From: JBHJHK01 sp050330975 | GTDB lineage: Bacteria; Pseudomonadota; Gammaproteobacteria; Competibacterales; Competibacteraceae | NCBI GenBank assembly: GCA_050330975.1 | Contig: JBHJHK010000501.1 | Coordinates: 1 to 7,169 of the forward strand | Direction of reading: 5' to 3' | DNA length: 7,169 bases | Shown: piece after piece, positions 1 to 6,149 of the stretch | Layout: each line of letters opens with the position of its first letter | Position numbering within the stretch: the first letter of the stretch is position 1 | Notes under the pieces: model-generated | What the model saw: only the letters and a program-made list of their open reading frames with translations | What the model was told of the DNA's origin: nothing | Database searches by the model: none | Made by a program: the position numbers and the translations under genes

Positions 1-713
1 ACCCGGTGAATCGTTTGACGGACATCCTCTGGCGTCACGCCGTGACCCGTTGCCACGGCATAGCGTAGCATCACCTCGAGGTATTCCAGGGCCGTCTGCT
101 TCTCCCCGAGCTGTTCCAGCAGCCCCAGCAGCCCTGGCAACTGGGGACCCAACGCGGGGTCGTGGATGTGTTTGAGCAGCCGAAGGCCGATTTGCAGCAC
201 GATGTCCCCGCGAATCTGGGTGTCGTCAAAACGGCTCAAGTCGCACAACAAGTAGCGAAAGTTGGGACTTACGGGCTTGAAAGCCTCGGGTAAGGGCCAA
301 GCCGCTTGTAGGGTTTCGCCATGGGGCCAGGGGCGGGCACCGTGGTAGAGCAACAACGGGGCGATGGGCACCGGTAGGCCGTGCTGGGGATCACCTTCCA
401 ACCGCTCCCAGAGCCGATTGATATAGCGCAATAGCTGAAAGGGGGTGGTGCGGTCGGGGTGGCTCTTGTGCTCGATCAGCAGGTAGATCCAGTGCGGCTC
501 GCCGTGGAGCCCCTCGACCCGGTAGAGCAGATCGGAATGGTGCTGGCGCAGCTGCTCGTCGACCACGCTTCCCTCCACCAGCTCGGCGCTGTCAAGCGCT
601 AGGGCGTTGCGGAGTTCTTCGGGCAGGTAATGATGGAAAAAATCCCGCGCCAGGGGTGCTGAGCCCAGCAAGTAGCGCGCAAAGCGATCGTGGGCACTGC
701 GGGGGACGGTCAT
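1..713 (-). CDS. Rpn/YhgA-like PD-(D/E)XK nuclease (putative transposase), C-terminus outside window
   Basis: Reading the minus strand from the ATG at 713 gives 237 uninterrupted residues that run off the left edge. The protein has the layout of the Rpn (recombination-promoting nuclease, YhgA-like putative transposase) family: an N-terminal HDRFARYLL segment, then a DFFHHYLPEEL helix, SVVDEQLRQHHSDLLYRV, IYLLIEHKS and PLLLYHG. Asp61, Glu81 and Lys83 fit the PD-(D/E)XK catalytic core, with a true Lys where many relatives have Gln. Family members cut DNA and promote RecA-independent recombination; this is family knowledge, not shown here. A Shine-Dalgarno AGGAG (722-726, minus strand) lies 8 nt before the ATG and supports this start. 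The family is usually near 300 residues, so perhaps 60 are missing beyond the edge. It diverges from the dehydrogenase/transporter genes and has no evident functional link with them. Confidence 0.88.
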   Translation of the reverse strand, partial: MTVPRSAHDRFARYLLGSAPLARDFFHHYLPEELRNALALDSAELVEGSVVDEQLRQHHSDLLYRVEGLHGEPHWIYLLIEHKSHPDRTTPFQLLRYINRLWERLEGDPQHGLPVPIAPLLLYHGARPWPHGETLQAAWPLPEAFKPVSPNFRYLLCDLSRFDDTQIRGDIVLQIGLRLLKHIHDPALGPQLPGLLGLLEQLGEKQTALEYLEVMLRYAVATGHGVTPEDVRQTIHR

Positions 714-721
714 GGTTTGAG

Positions 722-726
722 CTCCT
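722..726 (-). promoter_or_regulatory. Ribosome binding site of the Rpn-like gene
   Basis: AGGAG on the minus strand, 8 nt before the ATG at 713. It fixes the start of the Rpn-like gene. Confidence 0.7.
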
Positions 727-867
727 AGACCTCAATGGCGGGGCGCTTCGGGAGGGAACCGGGCTCCTTCTCGAAGCTCGGAGAGGTTGGCTGGAGGGAG
801 CCCCCAAGCCAGGGACAAGAGTCAGGAGAGAAACTTATCAAACGACCTCTTACCTCGCCCTTGGCGT

Positions 868-896
868 TTGGCCTCTTCAAGCGGCTGATCTACACT
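868..896 (+). promoter_or_regulatory. Possible sigma70-type promoter of the dehydrogenase gene
   Basis: TTGGCC (868-873) and TACACT (891-896) are separated by 17 nt, each matching four of six consensus bases. An AT-rich discriminator and leader follow. Initiation near 903 would give a leader of about 70 nt. The match is modest and could be chance. Confidence 0.3.
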
Positions 897-935
897 TTGT
901 CCAATCAAAATAACTCTTCAACCATAACAACCCCA

Positions 936-950
936 GGCGCCTCCAGCGCC
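936..950 (+). other. Short GC-rich leader hairpin before the dehydrogenase
   Basis: GGCGC (936-940) and GCGCC (946-950) form a 5-bp all-GC stem around the loop CTCCA. It ends 10 nt before the ribosome binding site at 961-965. It is short, so a regulatory role is only a possibility. Confidence 0.3.
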
Positions 951-960
951 CACCACCACG

Positions 961-965
961 GGAGA
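961..965 (+). promoter_or_regulatory. Ribosome binding site of the dehydrogenase gene
   Basis: GGAGA sits 6 nt before the ATG at 972. It decides in favour of this start over the longer upstream reading. Confidence 0.6.
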
Positions 966-971
966 CACGGG

Positions 972-1859
972 ATGGCCGAGCCCCACATTGGCTTCATCGG
1001 CGTTGGCCTCATGGGCCATGGCGCCGCCAAGCACATCCGCCGCAAGGGCTACGCCCTCACCGTCATGGGCCACCGCAACCGCGCCCCCGTCGAAGATCTG
1101 GTCGCCCAGGGGGCTATGGAAGCCACAACGCCGGCGGCCCTGGCCCGGGATTGCCAGGTGGTGATCACCTGCGTCACCTCCTCCAAAATTATGGAGCAGT
1201 TGGTGTTCGGCGACGATGGACTCATGAGCATCCCCGGGGAAAACCGCATCCTAGTGGACATGACCACCGCCGAGCCCACCTCGACCCTCAAGATCTACGA
1301 GGCCTTGACGGGCCATGGCTGGCGGATGCTGGATGCCCCCATGACTCGCACCCCCAAGGAAGCCGAAGAGGGCCGCCTCAACCTCATCGTCGGCGGCGAG
1401 GCCGAACTCCTCGCCCAGGTGCCACCCATCCTCGAGACCTACAGCGAGAACATCTTCCACGCCGGCCCCATCGGCGCCGGCCACAAGCTGAAACTCATTA
1501 ACAATTTCCTCTCCCTGGGCCACGCGGCCCTGGCCGCCGAGGCCGCAGCCACGGCCACCCGGGTGGGAGTAGATATCCAGACCCTGTTCGACGTGGTCTC
1601 CGTGGGGGGGGCCAACAGCGTCATGTTCCAACTGCTCATGCGCTACCCCCTCCAGGGGGACGATACCGGCCTCCAGTTCACCCTCACCAACGCCCGCAAG
1701 GACTACGGCTACTACATGGACATGACCCGGGCCGCCGGTACCACCCCCACCGTGGGGGCGGCGGTCTACCAGTCCCTTAGCCTGGCCGACGCCCTAGGCC
1801 ACGGCGGCGAGTTTGTACCCCACCTATTAGATGTGTTTAAAAACCTCAACGGCGATTGA
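972..1859 (+). CDS. NAD(P)-dependent beta-hydroxyacid dehydrogenase family oxidoreductase, YihU-like active site
   Basis: This 295-residue protein has the usual length of the 3-hydroxyisobutyrate/tartronate-semialdehyde/sulfolactaldehyde reductase family. The N-terminal Rossmann domain begins with GFIGVGLMG (residues 7-15; Gly10, Gly12, Gly15). The substrate loop at 121-134 reads DAPMTRTPKEAEEG, replacing the common Ser-Gly-Gly with Thr125-Arg126-Thr127. The C-terminal helical domain carries KLINNFLS (174-181), with catalytic Lys174 plus Asn177, Asn178 and Ser181, then ARKDYGYYMD (241-250). As I recall YihU, its Arg123, Lys171, Asn174 and Ser178 have identical spacing. The expected reaction is cytosolic interconversion of a hydroxyacid (or hydroxysulfonate) with its semialdehyde. 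The ATG at 972 is preceded by GGAGA (961-965). A longer in-frame reading back to 735 would add 79 residues without family similarity, so I reject it. The exact substrate is not determined. Confidence 0.9.
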   Translation: MAEPHIGFIGVGLMGHGAAKHIRRKGYALTVMGHRNRAPVEDLVAQGAMEATTPAALARDCQVVITCVTSSKIMEQLVFGDDGLMSIPGENRILVDMTTAEPTSTLKIYEALTGHGWRMLDAPMTRTPKEAEEGRLNLIVGGEAELLAQVPPILETYSENIFHAGPIGAGHKLKLINNFLSLGHAALAAEAAATATRVGVDIQTLFDVVSVGGANSVMFQLLMRYPLQGDDTGLQFTLTNARKDYGYYMDMTRAAGTTPTVGAAVYQSLSLADALGHGGEFVPHLLDVFKNLNGD

Positions 1860-1924
1860 GGCGGGGCGGCCCTTGGGCATCGGCGTCGAGCAGGCCCTCA
1901 CCTGCGGCCCAACGCGGGAAGTCG

Positions 1925-1948
1925 AGCGGCGTCATTCGTCGCGCCGCT
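1925..1948 (+). other. Inverted repeat (7-bp stem) in the spacer before the transporter operon
   Basis: AGCGGCG at 1925-1931 pairs perfectly with CGCCGCT at 1942-1948 around a 10-nt loop. No run of T follows. It may be a weak hairpin or a binding site, or simply chance in GC-rich DNA. Confidence 0.3.
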
Positions 1949-2074
1949 GCCGTGCCCGGTGAGCAAAAGCCATAGCTCCGGTGGACTGAGCGCTAGTGGG
2001 GCAGACAAGACGCCTTGGCTAGGCTACTTTCAGACCATCGGCCGTGGACCGATAGTTAGCCATCAAAAACCATC

Positions 2075-2082
2075 TGGAGGAG
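2075..2082 (+). promoter_or_regulatory. Strong ribosome binding site of the binding-protein gene
   Basis: TGGAGGAG lies 8 nt before the GTG at 2091. It identifies that GTG as the start, directly ahead of a signal peptide, over the in-frame GTG at 1959. Confidence 0.8.
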
Positions 2083-2090
2083 TTTGCATC

Positions 2091-3398
2091 GTGACCAGAC
2101 GCGCAGCGGTTGCCGGTCAATCTTGGTTGTGGGCGGCCTGTGTGGCCTTGACGGCATCGGTGGGGACCGTCGACGCCGCCGACGAGCCCTTTAAAATCGG
2201 CATCGTCACCTTCCTCTCCGGCGGGGCCGCGGGGCCCTTTGGGGTGCCGGCCAAAAACGCCGCCGACCTCATGGTAGAGGCCCTCAACCAAGGCCAAGTG
2301 CCGGCCCCCTACGACCAAGCGGGCTTGGGCGGCCGGCCCATCGAAACCGTGGTCATCGACGAGGCCGGGGGCGCCACCAAGCAGGTGGCCGAATTTCGCA
2401 ACCTAGTGGAGCGCCAAGAAGTCGACGCCGTGGTGGGCTATATCTCCAGCGGCGACTGCCTGGCCATCCCCTCCGTGGCCGAAGAACTCAAAACCCTCAC
2501 GGTGCTGTTCGACTGCGGCACCCCCCGGGTCTTTGAAGAGGGCGACTATCAATACGTGTTCCGCACCGGCCCCACGGCTACCATGGACAATGTCGCCGCC
2601 GCCCGCTACGTCCTGGCCATGATGCCCGAGCTGGAAAACATCGCCGGCATCAACCAAAACTACGCCTGGGGCCAGGACTCCTGGCGGGATTTTTCCGAAA
2701 GTGTCAAGCAGCTCAAGCCCGACGTCAACGTCACCACCGAACAGTTTCCCAAGCTGTTCGCCGGCCAGTACGGGGCGGAGATCTCGGCCCTCATGGTGCG
2801 GGCAGCACAGGTGGTCCACTCCAGCTTTTGGGGAGGCGATATGGAGGGATTTGTCCTCCAGGGCTCGGCTAGGGGATTATTCGAGACCCAAACCCCCCTC
2901 CTCACCACCGGCGAGACCGCCATGTTTCGCTTTGCCAGCCAGATCCCCGAAGGAGCCATCATCGGGGCCCGGGGCCCCTTTGGGGTCTACGCCCCCGATA
3001 CCGAGCTCAACGCCTGGTTTCGCCAACACTACAGCGAGCGCTTCGATACCCCCCCCATCTACCCCTCCTACAAGATGGCCCAGGCGTTGTTGGGGCTGAA
3101 GACCGCCTATGAAAAGGCCCAGGCCGCCGCGGGCCAAACCCCCTCCACCGAGGAAATCGTCGCCGCCTTTGAAAATCTCACCTTCGAAGGACCGGGGGGC
3201 ACCGTGGCCATGACCCTGGGCAATGGCCACCAGGCGGTGATGGAAATGGTCTACGGCCGCTTTGCCATGGAAGACGGCCAGCCCACCATGACCGACGTGG
3301 TCCGCTTCCCCGCCGGCTGTGTCAATCCCCCCCCGGATATGACCTCCAGCGAGTGGATCGCCGCGGGATTCCCCGGCAACGACTGCCCCACCCCGTGA
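2091..3398 (+). CDS. Periplasmic substrate-binding protein of a Liv/HAAT-type ABC importer
   Basis: The product has 435 residues. Residues 1-29 form a Sec signal peptide: MTRR, a hydrophobic core around 12-24, and a likely cut after Val-Asp-Ala29. There is no Cys at the cut site, so it should be a soluble periplasmic protein and not a lipoprotein. The mature part opens with FKIGIVTFLSGGAAGPFG (34-51), the typical first strand of Peripla_BP_6 (type I, LivK/AmiC-like) proteins. The YISSGD (118-122) and YAWGQD (191-196) segments lie where the hinge-facing ligand contacts of this fold normally occur. Mature Cys123, Cys142, Cys410 and Cys432 could form two disulfides. It captures the solute and delivers it to the LivHM channel encoded next. 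The start is GTG behind a strong ribosome binding site. The ligand cannot be read from sequence; it may not be an amino acid, given the flanking dehydrogenases. Confidence 0.9.
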   Translation: MTRRAAVAGQSWLWAACVALTASVGTVDAADEPFKIGIVTFLSGGAAGPFGVPAKNAADLMVEALNQGQVPAPYDQAGLGGRPIETVVIDEAGGATKQVAEFRNLVERQEVDAVVGYISSGDCLAIPSVAEELKTLTVLFDCGTPRVFEEGDYQYVFRTGPTATMDNVAAARYVLAMMPELENIAGINQNYAWGQDSWRDFSESVKQLKPDVNVTTEQFPKLFAGQYGAEISALMVRAAQVVHSSFWGGDMEGFVLQGSARGLFETQTPLLTTGETAMFRFASQIPEGAIIGARGPFGVYAPDTELNAWFRQHYSERFDTPPIYPSYKMAQALLGLKTAYEKAQAAAGQTPSTEEIVAAFENLTFEGPGGTVAMTLGNGHQAVMEMVYGRFAMEDGQPTMTDVVRFPAGCVNPPPDMTSSEWIAAGFPGNDCPTP

Positions 3399-3414
3399 GG
3401 GATGACGGGGTGGG
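3387..3414 (+). other. Perfect 10-bp GC-rich hairpin over the binding-protein stop codon
   Basis: CCCACCCCGT (3387-3396) and ACGGGGTGGG (3405-3414) are exact complements around an 8-nt loop. The left arm runs into the TGA stop. No T tract follows, so it is unlikely to be a full intrinsic terminator. A stem here fits an RNA-stability or partial-attenuation element that makes a binding protein more abundant than its membrane partners, which is common in ABC operons. Confidence 0.6.
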
Positions 3415-3437
3415 CGATGGGTTGGGGGGGCAAGGGG
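3399..3437 (+). promoter_or_regulatory. G-tract cluster with G-quadruplex potential covering the livH ribosome binding site
   Basis: Six G-runs of 3-7 bases lie at 3399-3401, 3407-3410, 3412-3414, 3419-3421, 3424-3430 and 3434-3437, with connecting loops of 1-5 nt. The last run is the probable livH ribosome binding site (AAGGGG, 3432-3437). The second and third runs are also one arm of the preceding hairpin, so the two structures compete. Confidence 0.45.
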
Positions 3438-3447
3438 TGCCGTTGCC

Positions 3448-4344
3448 GTGACCTTGCCCCTGGCCATCGCCATGGACGGCCTGATCTACGCCTCGTGGCT
3501 GTTTATCATCGCCGCCGGCCTCACCCTTATCTACGGGGTGATGCGGATCTTAAACCTCGCCCACGGTAGCTTCTACGCCCTGGGGGCCTACGCCGCGGCG
3601 TCGGCCGTGGCCTGGTACTTCACCACCGGCAGCCCGCCCCTGTTGAGCTTTTTGTTGCTGGCGGCCTGTGCCGTGGGGATGGGGGTGGTGGCGGGCCTGG
3701 CCATCGAGCGGGGCATCTTGCGGCTGGTCTACGGCCGCGATGAGGTGGTGATGATCCTGGTGACCTACGGGGTGTTGTTGATCCTCGAAGACGTCATCAA
3801 GCTCATCTGGGGGGTCAACCCCTACTACGCCTACCAGCCCTATACCCTGTTGGGGCGCACCCGGATCGAAAACCTGTCCTTGGCCAACTACGACCTGGCC
3901 CTCGTGGGTCTAGCGGCGCTGTTGGCCCTCTTGTTGGGGTTGCTGCTCCACCGCACCCGCTGGGGCAAGCTCCTCCAGGTGGTGATCTTCGACCGGGAAT
4001 TGGGGGCCGCCATGGGCATCGACGTCGCCCGGGTGTTCACCACCACCTTTGTCCTGGGGGCGATCCTGGGGGCCCTGGCCGGGGCCATGACGGCGCCATC
4101 CCTGTCGGTGGCCCCGGGGATCGGCATCGAAGTCATCGTCTTGGCCTTTGCCGTGGTGGTCATCGGCGGCTTGGGCAGCGTGACAGGGGCCCTAGTGGGG
4201 GCGTTGATGGTGGGGTTGGCCCGGGCCTCGGCGGTCCACCTGTACCCCGAGCTGGAGCTGTTTGTCATCTATGCCGTCATGGGGTTGGTGTTGGCCTTTC
4301 GCCCCGAAGGGCTGTTTGCCCCCCCCGCCGCCCGCAAGATCTAA
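3448..4344 (+). CDS. livH-like: LivH-type inner-membrane permease of the ABC importer
   Basis: This 298-residue protein is very hydrophobic, with about eight membrane segments, and has normal LivH length. It shows the family marks NLAHGSFYALGAY (36-48), MGIDVARVF (189-197) and the ATPase-contact stretch AFAVVVIGGLGSVTGALVGA (233-252). It ends with LAFRPEGLFAP (282-291), the usual LivH/LivM C-terminal signature. It forms half of the translocation channel in the cytoplasmic membrane, paired with the LivM product encoded downstream. I chose the GTG at 3448, 10 nt after AAGGGG; the ATG at 3472 is a possible alternative that would trim eight residues. The gap to the binding-protein gene is 49 nt and filled by hairpin and G-tracts. 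Leu is largely TTG or CTG here, whereas the two genes before it favour CTC. Confidence 0.92.
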   Translation: MTLPLAIAMDGLIYASWLFIIAAGLTLIYGVMRILNLAHGSFYALGAYAAASAVAWYFTTGSPPLLSFLLLAACAVGMGVVAGLAIERGILRLVYGRDEVVMILVTYGVLLILEDVIKLIWGVNPYYAYQPYTLLGRTRIENLSLANYDLALVGLAALLALLLGLLLHRTRWGKLLQVVIFDRELGAAMGIDVARVFTTTFVLGAILGALAGAMTAPSLSVAPGIGIEVIVLAFAVVVIGGLGSVTGALVGALMVGLARASAVHLYPELELFVIYAVMGLVLAFRPEGLFAPPAARKI

Positions 4345-4368
4345 CCTAACTTTGGGGAAATCGCCATC

Positions 4369-5361
4369 GTGAGTCAGGGATCTGAAGCCGTGGCCGCCCC
4401 CGTCGGGGCCCACCGCTCTATCCATCACTGGGGAGAATGGTGGCTCGTCGCCTGGGGTGTCCTAGCCCTCGCCGCCACCCCGTTCGTGACGGGATTTTGG
4501 CTGTACTTATTCACCATCGCCGCCGCTAAGGCGCTGGTGGTGTTGGGACTTTTGTTGCTCATGCGCACGGGATTGGTCTCCTTTGGCCAAGGCCTCTACT
4601 ACGCCGTGGGGGCCTACACCGTGGGCATGCTGGGCCAGCTGGCCGGGGTCCAGGAGTTGGGGCTGTTGCTGGGGGGAGCCTTGCTCTTAGGGGGGGTGAC
4701 GGGGGCGATCATCGGCGCCTTGCTGTGCCGCTACCGGGGGATTTTCTTCGCCATGTTCTCCCTGGCCGTGTCCATGATCCTCTACGGGGTGTTGGTCAAA
4801 ATGGAGGTCTTGGGCAGCACCGACGGCTTCAACGTAGTCTCCCCCGCCATGGGGGGTTGGCAGCCCGAGGGTGATCTGGGCAATCGATTGCTGTTCGCCG
4901 TGGCCATGGTGCTGGTGTTTGGCGCCGCCTTGGTGGCCCGCCGCTACCGCTACGCCCCCATCGGCCGCTACTGCGAGGGGGTCAAGGAAAACGAGCTGCG
5001 GGTGGAGTACCTGGGGGTGGCGGCCCGCCAGGTGGTGTGGGTCACCTACCTGGGTGCGGCGCTGTTGGCCGCCACAGGGGGAGCCATCACCGCCTTGGCC
5101 ACCGGCCACGTGGGACCGGAAATGGCCTACTGGACCACCTCGGGGGAATTTGTGTTCATCGCCCTTTTGGGGGGCACGGGCCACGTGGCCGCCGCCTTGC
5201 TGGGGGCGGTGTTGTTCGAGGTGATCTACACCTTTGCCTTTGAGCTCTCTCCCTACACCTGGCAGTTGATCCTCGGCAGCGCCTTGCTGTTGATCATCTT
5301 GTTTCTCCCCGAGGGCCTTTGGTCCCTGCCGGCGCGCCTCGGGCGCTGGGTGAGATCATGA
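4369..5361 (+). CDS. livM-like: LivM-type inner-membrane permease of the ABC importer
   Basis: The product has 330 residues. A hydrophilic N-terminal tail of about 22 residues precedes roughly nine membrane segments. Family marks include RTGLVSFGQGLYYAVGAY (66-83), the cytoplasmic loop GVKENELRVEYLGV (204-217), and FVFIALLGGTGHVAAALLGA (261-280), which corresponds to the ATPase-docking loop. LFLPEGLWSL (311-320) is the typical C-terminal motif. In most LivM proteins the cytoplasmic loop reads like AIREnExxAxxLG, so the Lys-Glu-Asn-Glu version here is a mild variant. It is the second half of the channel. The start is GTG, with GGGGA (4354-4358) 10 nt upstream. The gene follows livH by 24 nt and its stop overlaps the livG start as ATGA (5358-5361), which implies translational coupling. 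Confidence 0.92.
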   Translation: MSQGSEAVAAPVGAHRSIHHWGEWWLVAWGVLALAATPFVTGFWLYLFTIAAAKALVVLGLLLLMRTGLVSFGQGLYYAVGAYTVGMLGQLAGVQELGLLLGGALLLGGVTGAIIGALLCRYRGIFFAMFSLAVSMILYGVLVKMEVLGSTDGFNVVSPAMGGWQPEGDLGNRLLFAVAMVLVFGAALVARRYRYAPIGRYCEGVKENELRVEYLGVAARQVVWVTYLGAALLAATGGAITALATGHVGPEMAYWTTSGEFVFIALLGGTGHVAAALLGAVLFEVIYTFAFELSPYTWQLILGSALLLIILFLPEGLWSLPARLGRWVRS

Positions 5362-6149
5362 ACGCCTCCGCCGTGCCGGTGTTGGAAACCATCGGCCTCT
5401 CCAAGCGCTTTGGGGCGGTGACGGCGGCTTGGGACATCCACGTCACCCTGCGGGCCGGGGAAGTGGTGGGCGTCATCGGCGCCAACGGCGCCGGTAAGAC
5501 CACCTTTATCAACATGGTCACCGGCTACCTCAAGCCCAGCGCCGGCCGGGTGTTGTTGCGGGGGCTGGAGGTCACGGGGCTGCCCCCGCGGCGGATGACA
5601 AGGCTTGGGGTGATGCGCTCGTTCCAGATCCCCCAGCTGTTCCCCGACCTCACCGCCCGGGAGAACCTGGTTGTGGCCGCCAGCCTGGCCACGGGACGCA
5701 TTCCCTGGACCTTTTCACCCCTGGCCACCCCGGCCAGGGTGGCGGCGGCGGACCAACGCCTAGCGGACTATGGCCTTGGGGCCTATGCCGACGAGAAGGC
5801 GGCGGTGTTGCCCCAGGGGGTGCGCAAGTTGTTGGACATCGCCATGGCCACCACCGGCCAGCCGGCGCTGTTGCTCCTCGACGAGCCCACCAGCGGGGTG
5901 GCCAGCGACGAGAAACACCCCCTCATGGCCACGGTCATGGCCGCCGTGGACCGCAGCCAGGTGGCCACCTTGTTCGTGGAGCACGACATGGAGATCATCG
6001 CCCGCTACGCCACCCGAGTGATGGCCTTCTACAGCGGTGAGGTCATCTCCGATGGTCCCCCCCAGGGTGTGTTGGCCGATCCCAGGGTGCAGCAATATGT
6101 GGTGGGACGGGCGACGAGTCGCCGGGGAGAAGCCCGTGCTGACGGTTGA
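5358..6149 (+). CDS. livG-like: LivG-type ATP-binding subunit of the ABC importer, variant signature motif
   Basis: This 263-residue cytoplasmic ATPase has Walker A GANGAGKT (41-48), Q-loop Gln90 in RSFQIPQLF, Walker B LLLLDEP (171-177) with catalytic Glu176, and H-loop His209 in FVEHDM. These are all intact. The ABC signature is unusual: LPQGV (151-155) replaces LSGGQ or LSHGQ, and the D-loop reads SGVASDEK (179-186) instead of the common SGVNPxE. I recall Liv-type ATPases with LP-x-G signatures, so this is probably a subgroup trait and not decay. It pairs with the LivF product to power import. The ATG at 5358 overlaps the livM stop (ATGA) and has no strong independent ribosome binding site. 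A start further upstream at 5319 would only add residues read from inside livM. The 3' end overlaps the livF start by 14 nt. Confidence 0.92.
   Translation: MNASAVPVLETIGLSKRFGAVTAAWDIHVTLRAGEVVGVIGANGAGKTTFINMVTGYLKPSAGRVLLRGLEVTGLPPRRMTRLGVMRSFQIPQLFPDLTARENLVVAASLATGRIPWTFSPLATPARVAAADQRLADYGLGAYADEKAAVLPQGVRKLLDIAMATTGQPALLLLDEPTSGVASDEKHPLMATVMAAVDRSQVATLFVEHDMEIIARYATRVMAFYSGEVISDGPPQGVLADPRVQQYVVGRATSRRGEARADG
6124..6130 (+). promoter_or_regulatory. Ribosome binding site deciding the livF start
   Basis: GGGGAGA lies within the livG coding region, 5 nt before the GTG at 6136. It favours the short livF product over the reading from 6037. Confidence 0.55.

Larger units (their letters stand above)
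714..971. other. Divergent intergenic region
   Basis: This 258-bp spacer separates the minus-strand nuclease from the plus-strand dehydrogenase. Open frames cross it on the plus strand, but their predicted peptides are low in structure and match nothing I recognise. The only clearly AT-rich stretch of the window's upstream part lies at about 888-930, which is where a promoter for the plus-strand genes would be expected. I see no convincing promoter for the minus-strand gene and no operator-like long palindrome. Confidence 0.6.
1860..2090 (+). other. Intergenic region between dehydrogenase and binding-protein gene
   Basis: This 231-bp stretch holds no gene I can support. It contains an inverted repeat (AGCGGCG 1925-1931, CGCCGCT 1942-1948, 10-nt loop) without a T tract, so it is not a classical terminator. 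ATCGG/CCGAT (2037-2041, 2049-2053) forms a second, weaker 5-bp repeat shortly before the ribosome binding site. No convincing -35/-10 pair is visible. The length is large compared with the other gaps here, so the transporter may have its own promoter in this region. Confidence 0.5.

Noticed and set aside
841..860. Promoter for the minus-strand nuclease gene near 830-860
   Set aside because: The reverse strand contains TGATAA-like text there but no -35 partner at proper distance, and it is over 100 nt from the start codon.
592..913. Small open frames on both strands between 592 and 913
   Set aside because: They overlap the start of the nuclease gene or the promoter region and encode Arg/Ser/Pro-rich peptides typical of GC-rich antisense reading.
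735..971. In-frame upstream extension of the dehydrogenase by 79 residues
   Set aside because: The added stretch has no family similarity and crosses the presumed promoter region; the ATG at 972 has its own ribosome binding site and leads directly into the Rossmann motif.
1959..2090. In-frame upstream extension of the binding protein by 44 residues
   Set aside because: It would bury the signal peptide inside the protein; the strong TGGAGGAG before the GTG at 2091 marks the real start.
3399..3447. Intrinsic terminator after the binding-protein gene
   Set aside because: The hairpin is strong but is followed by G-runs and not T, and the operon clearly continues.
2877..3473. Long minus-strand open frame of 198 codons opposite the binding protein
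   Set aside because: It is Gly/His-rich and antisense to a well-supported gene; GC-rich DNA often gives such shadow frames.
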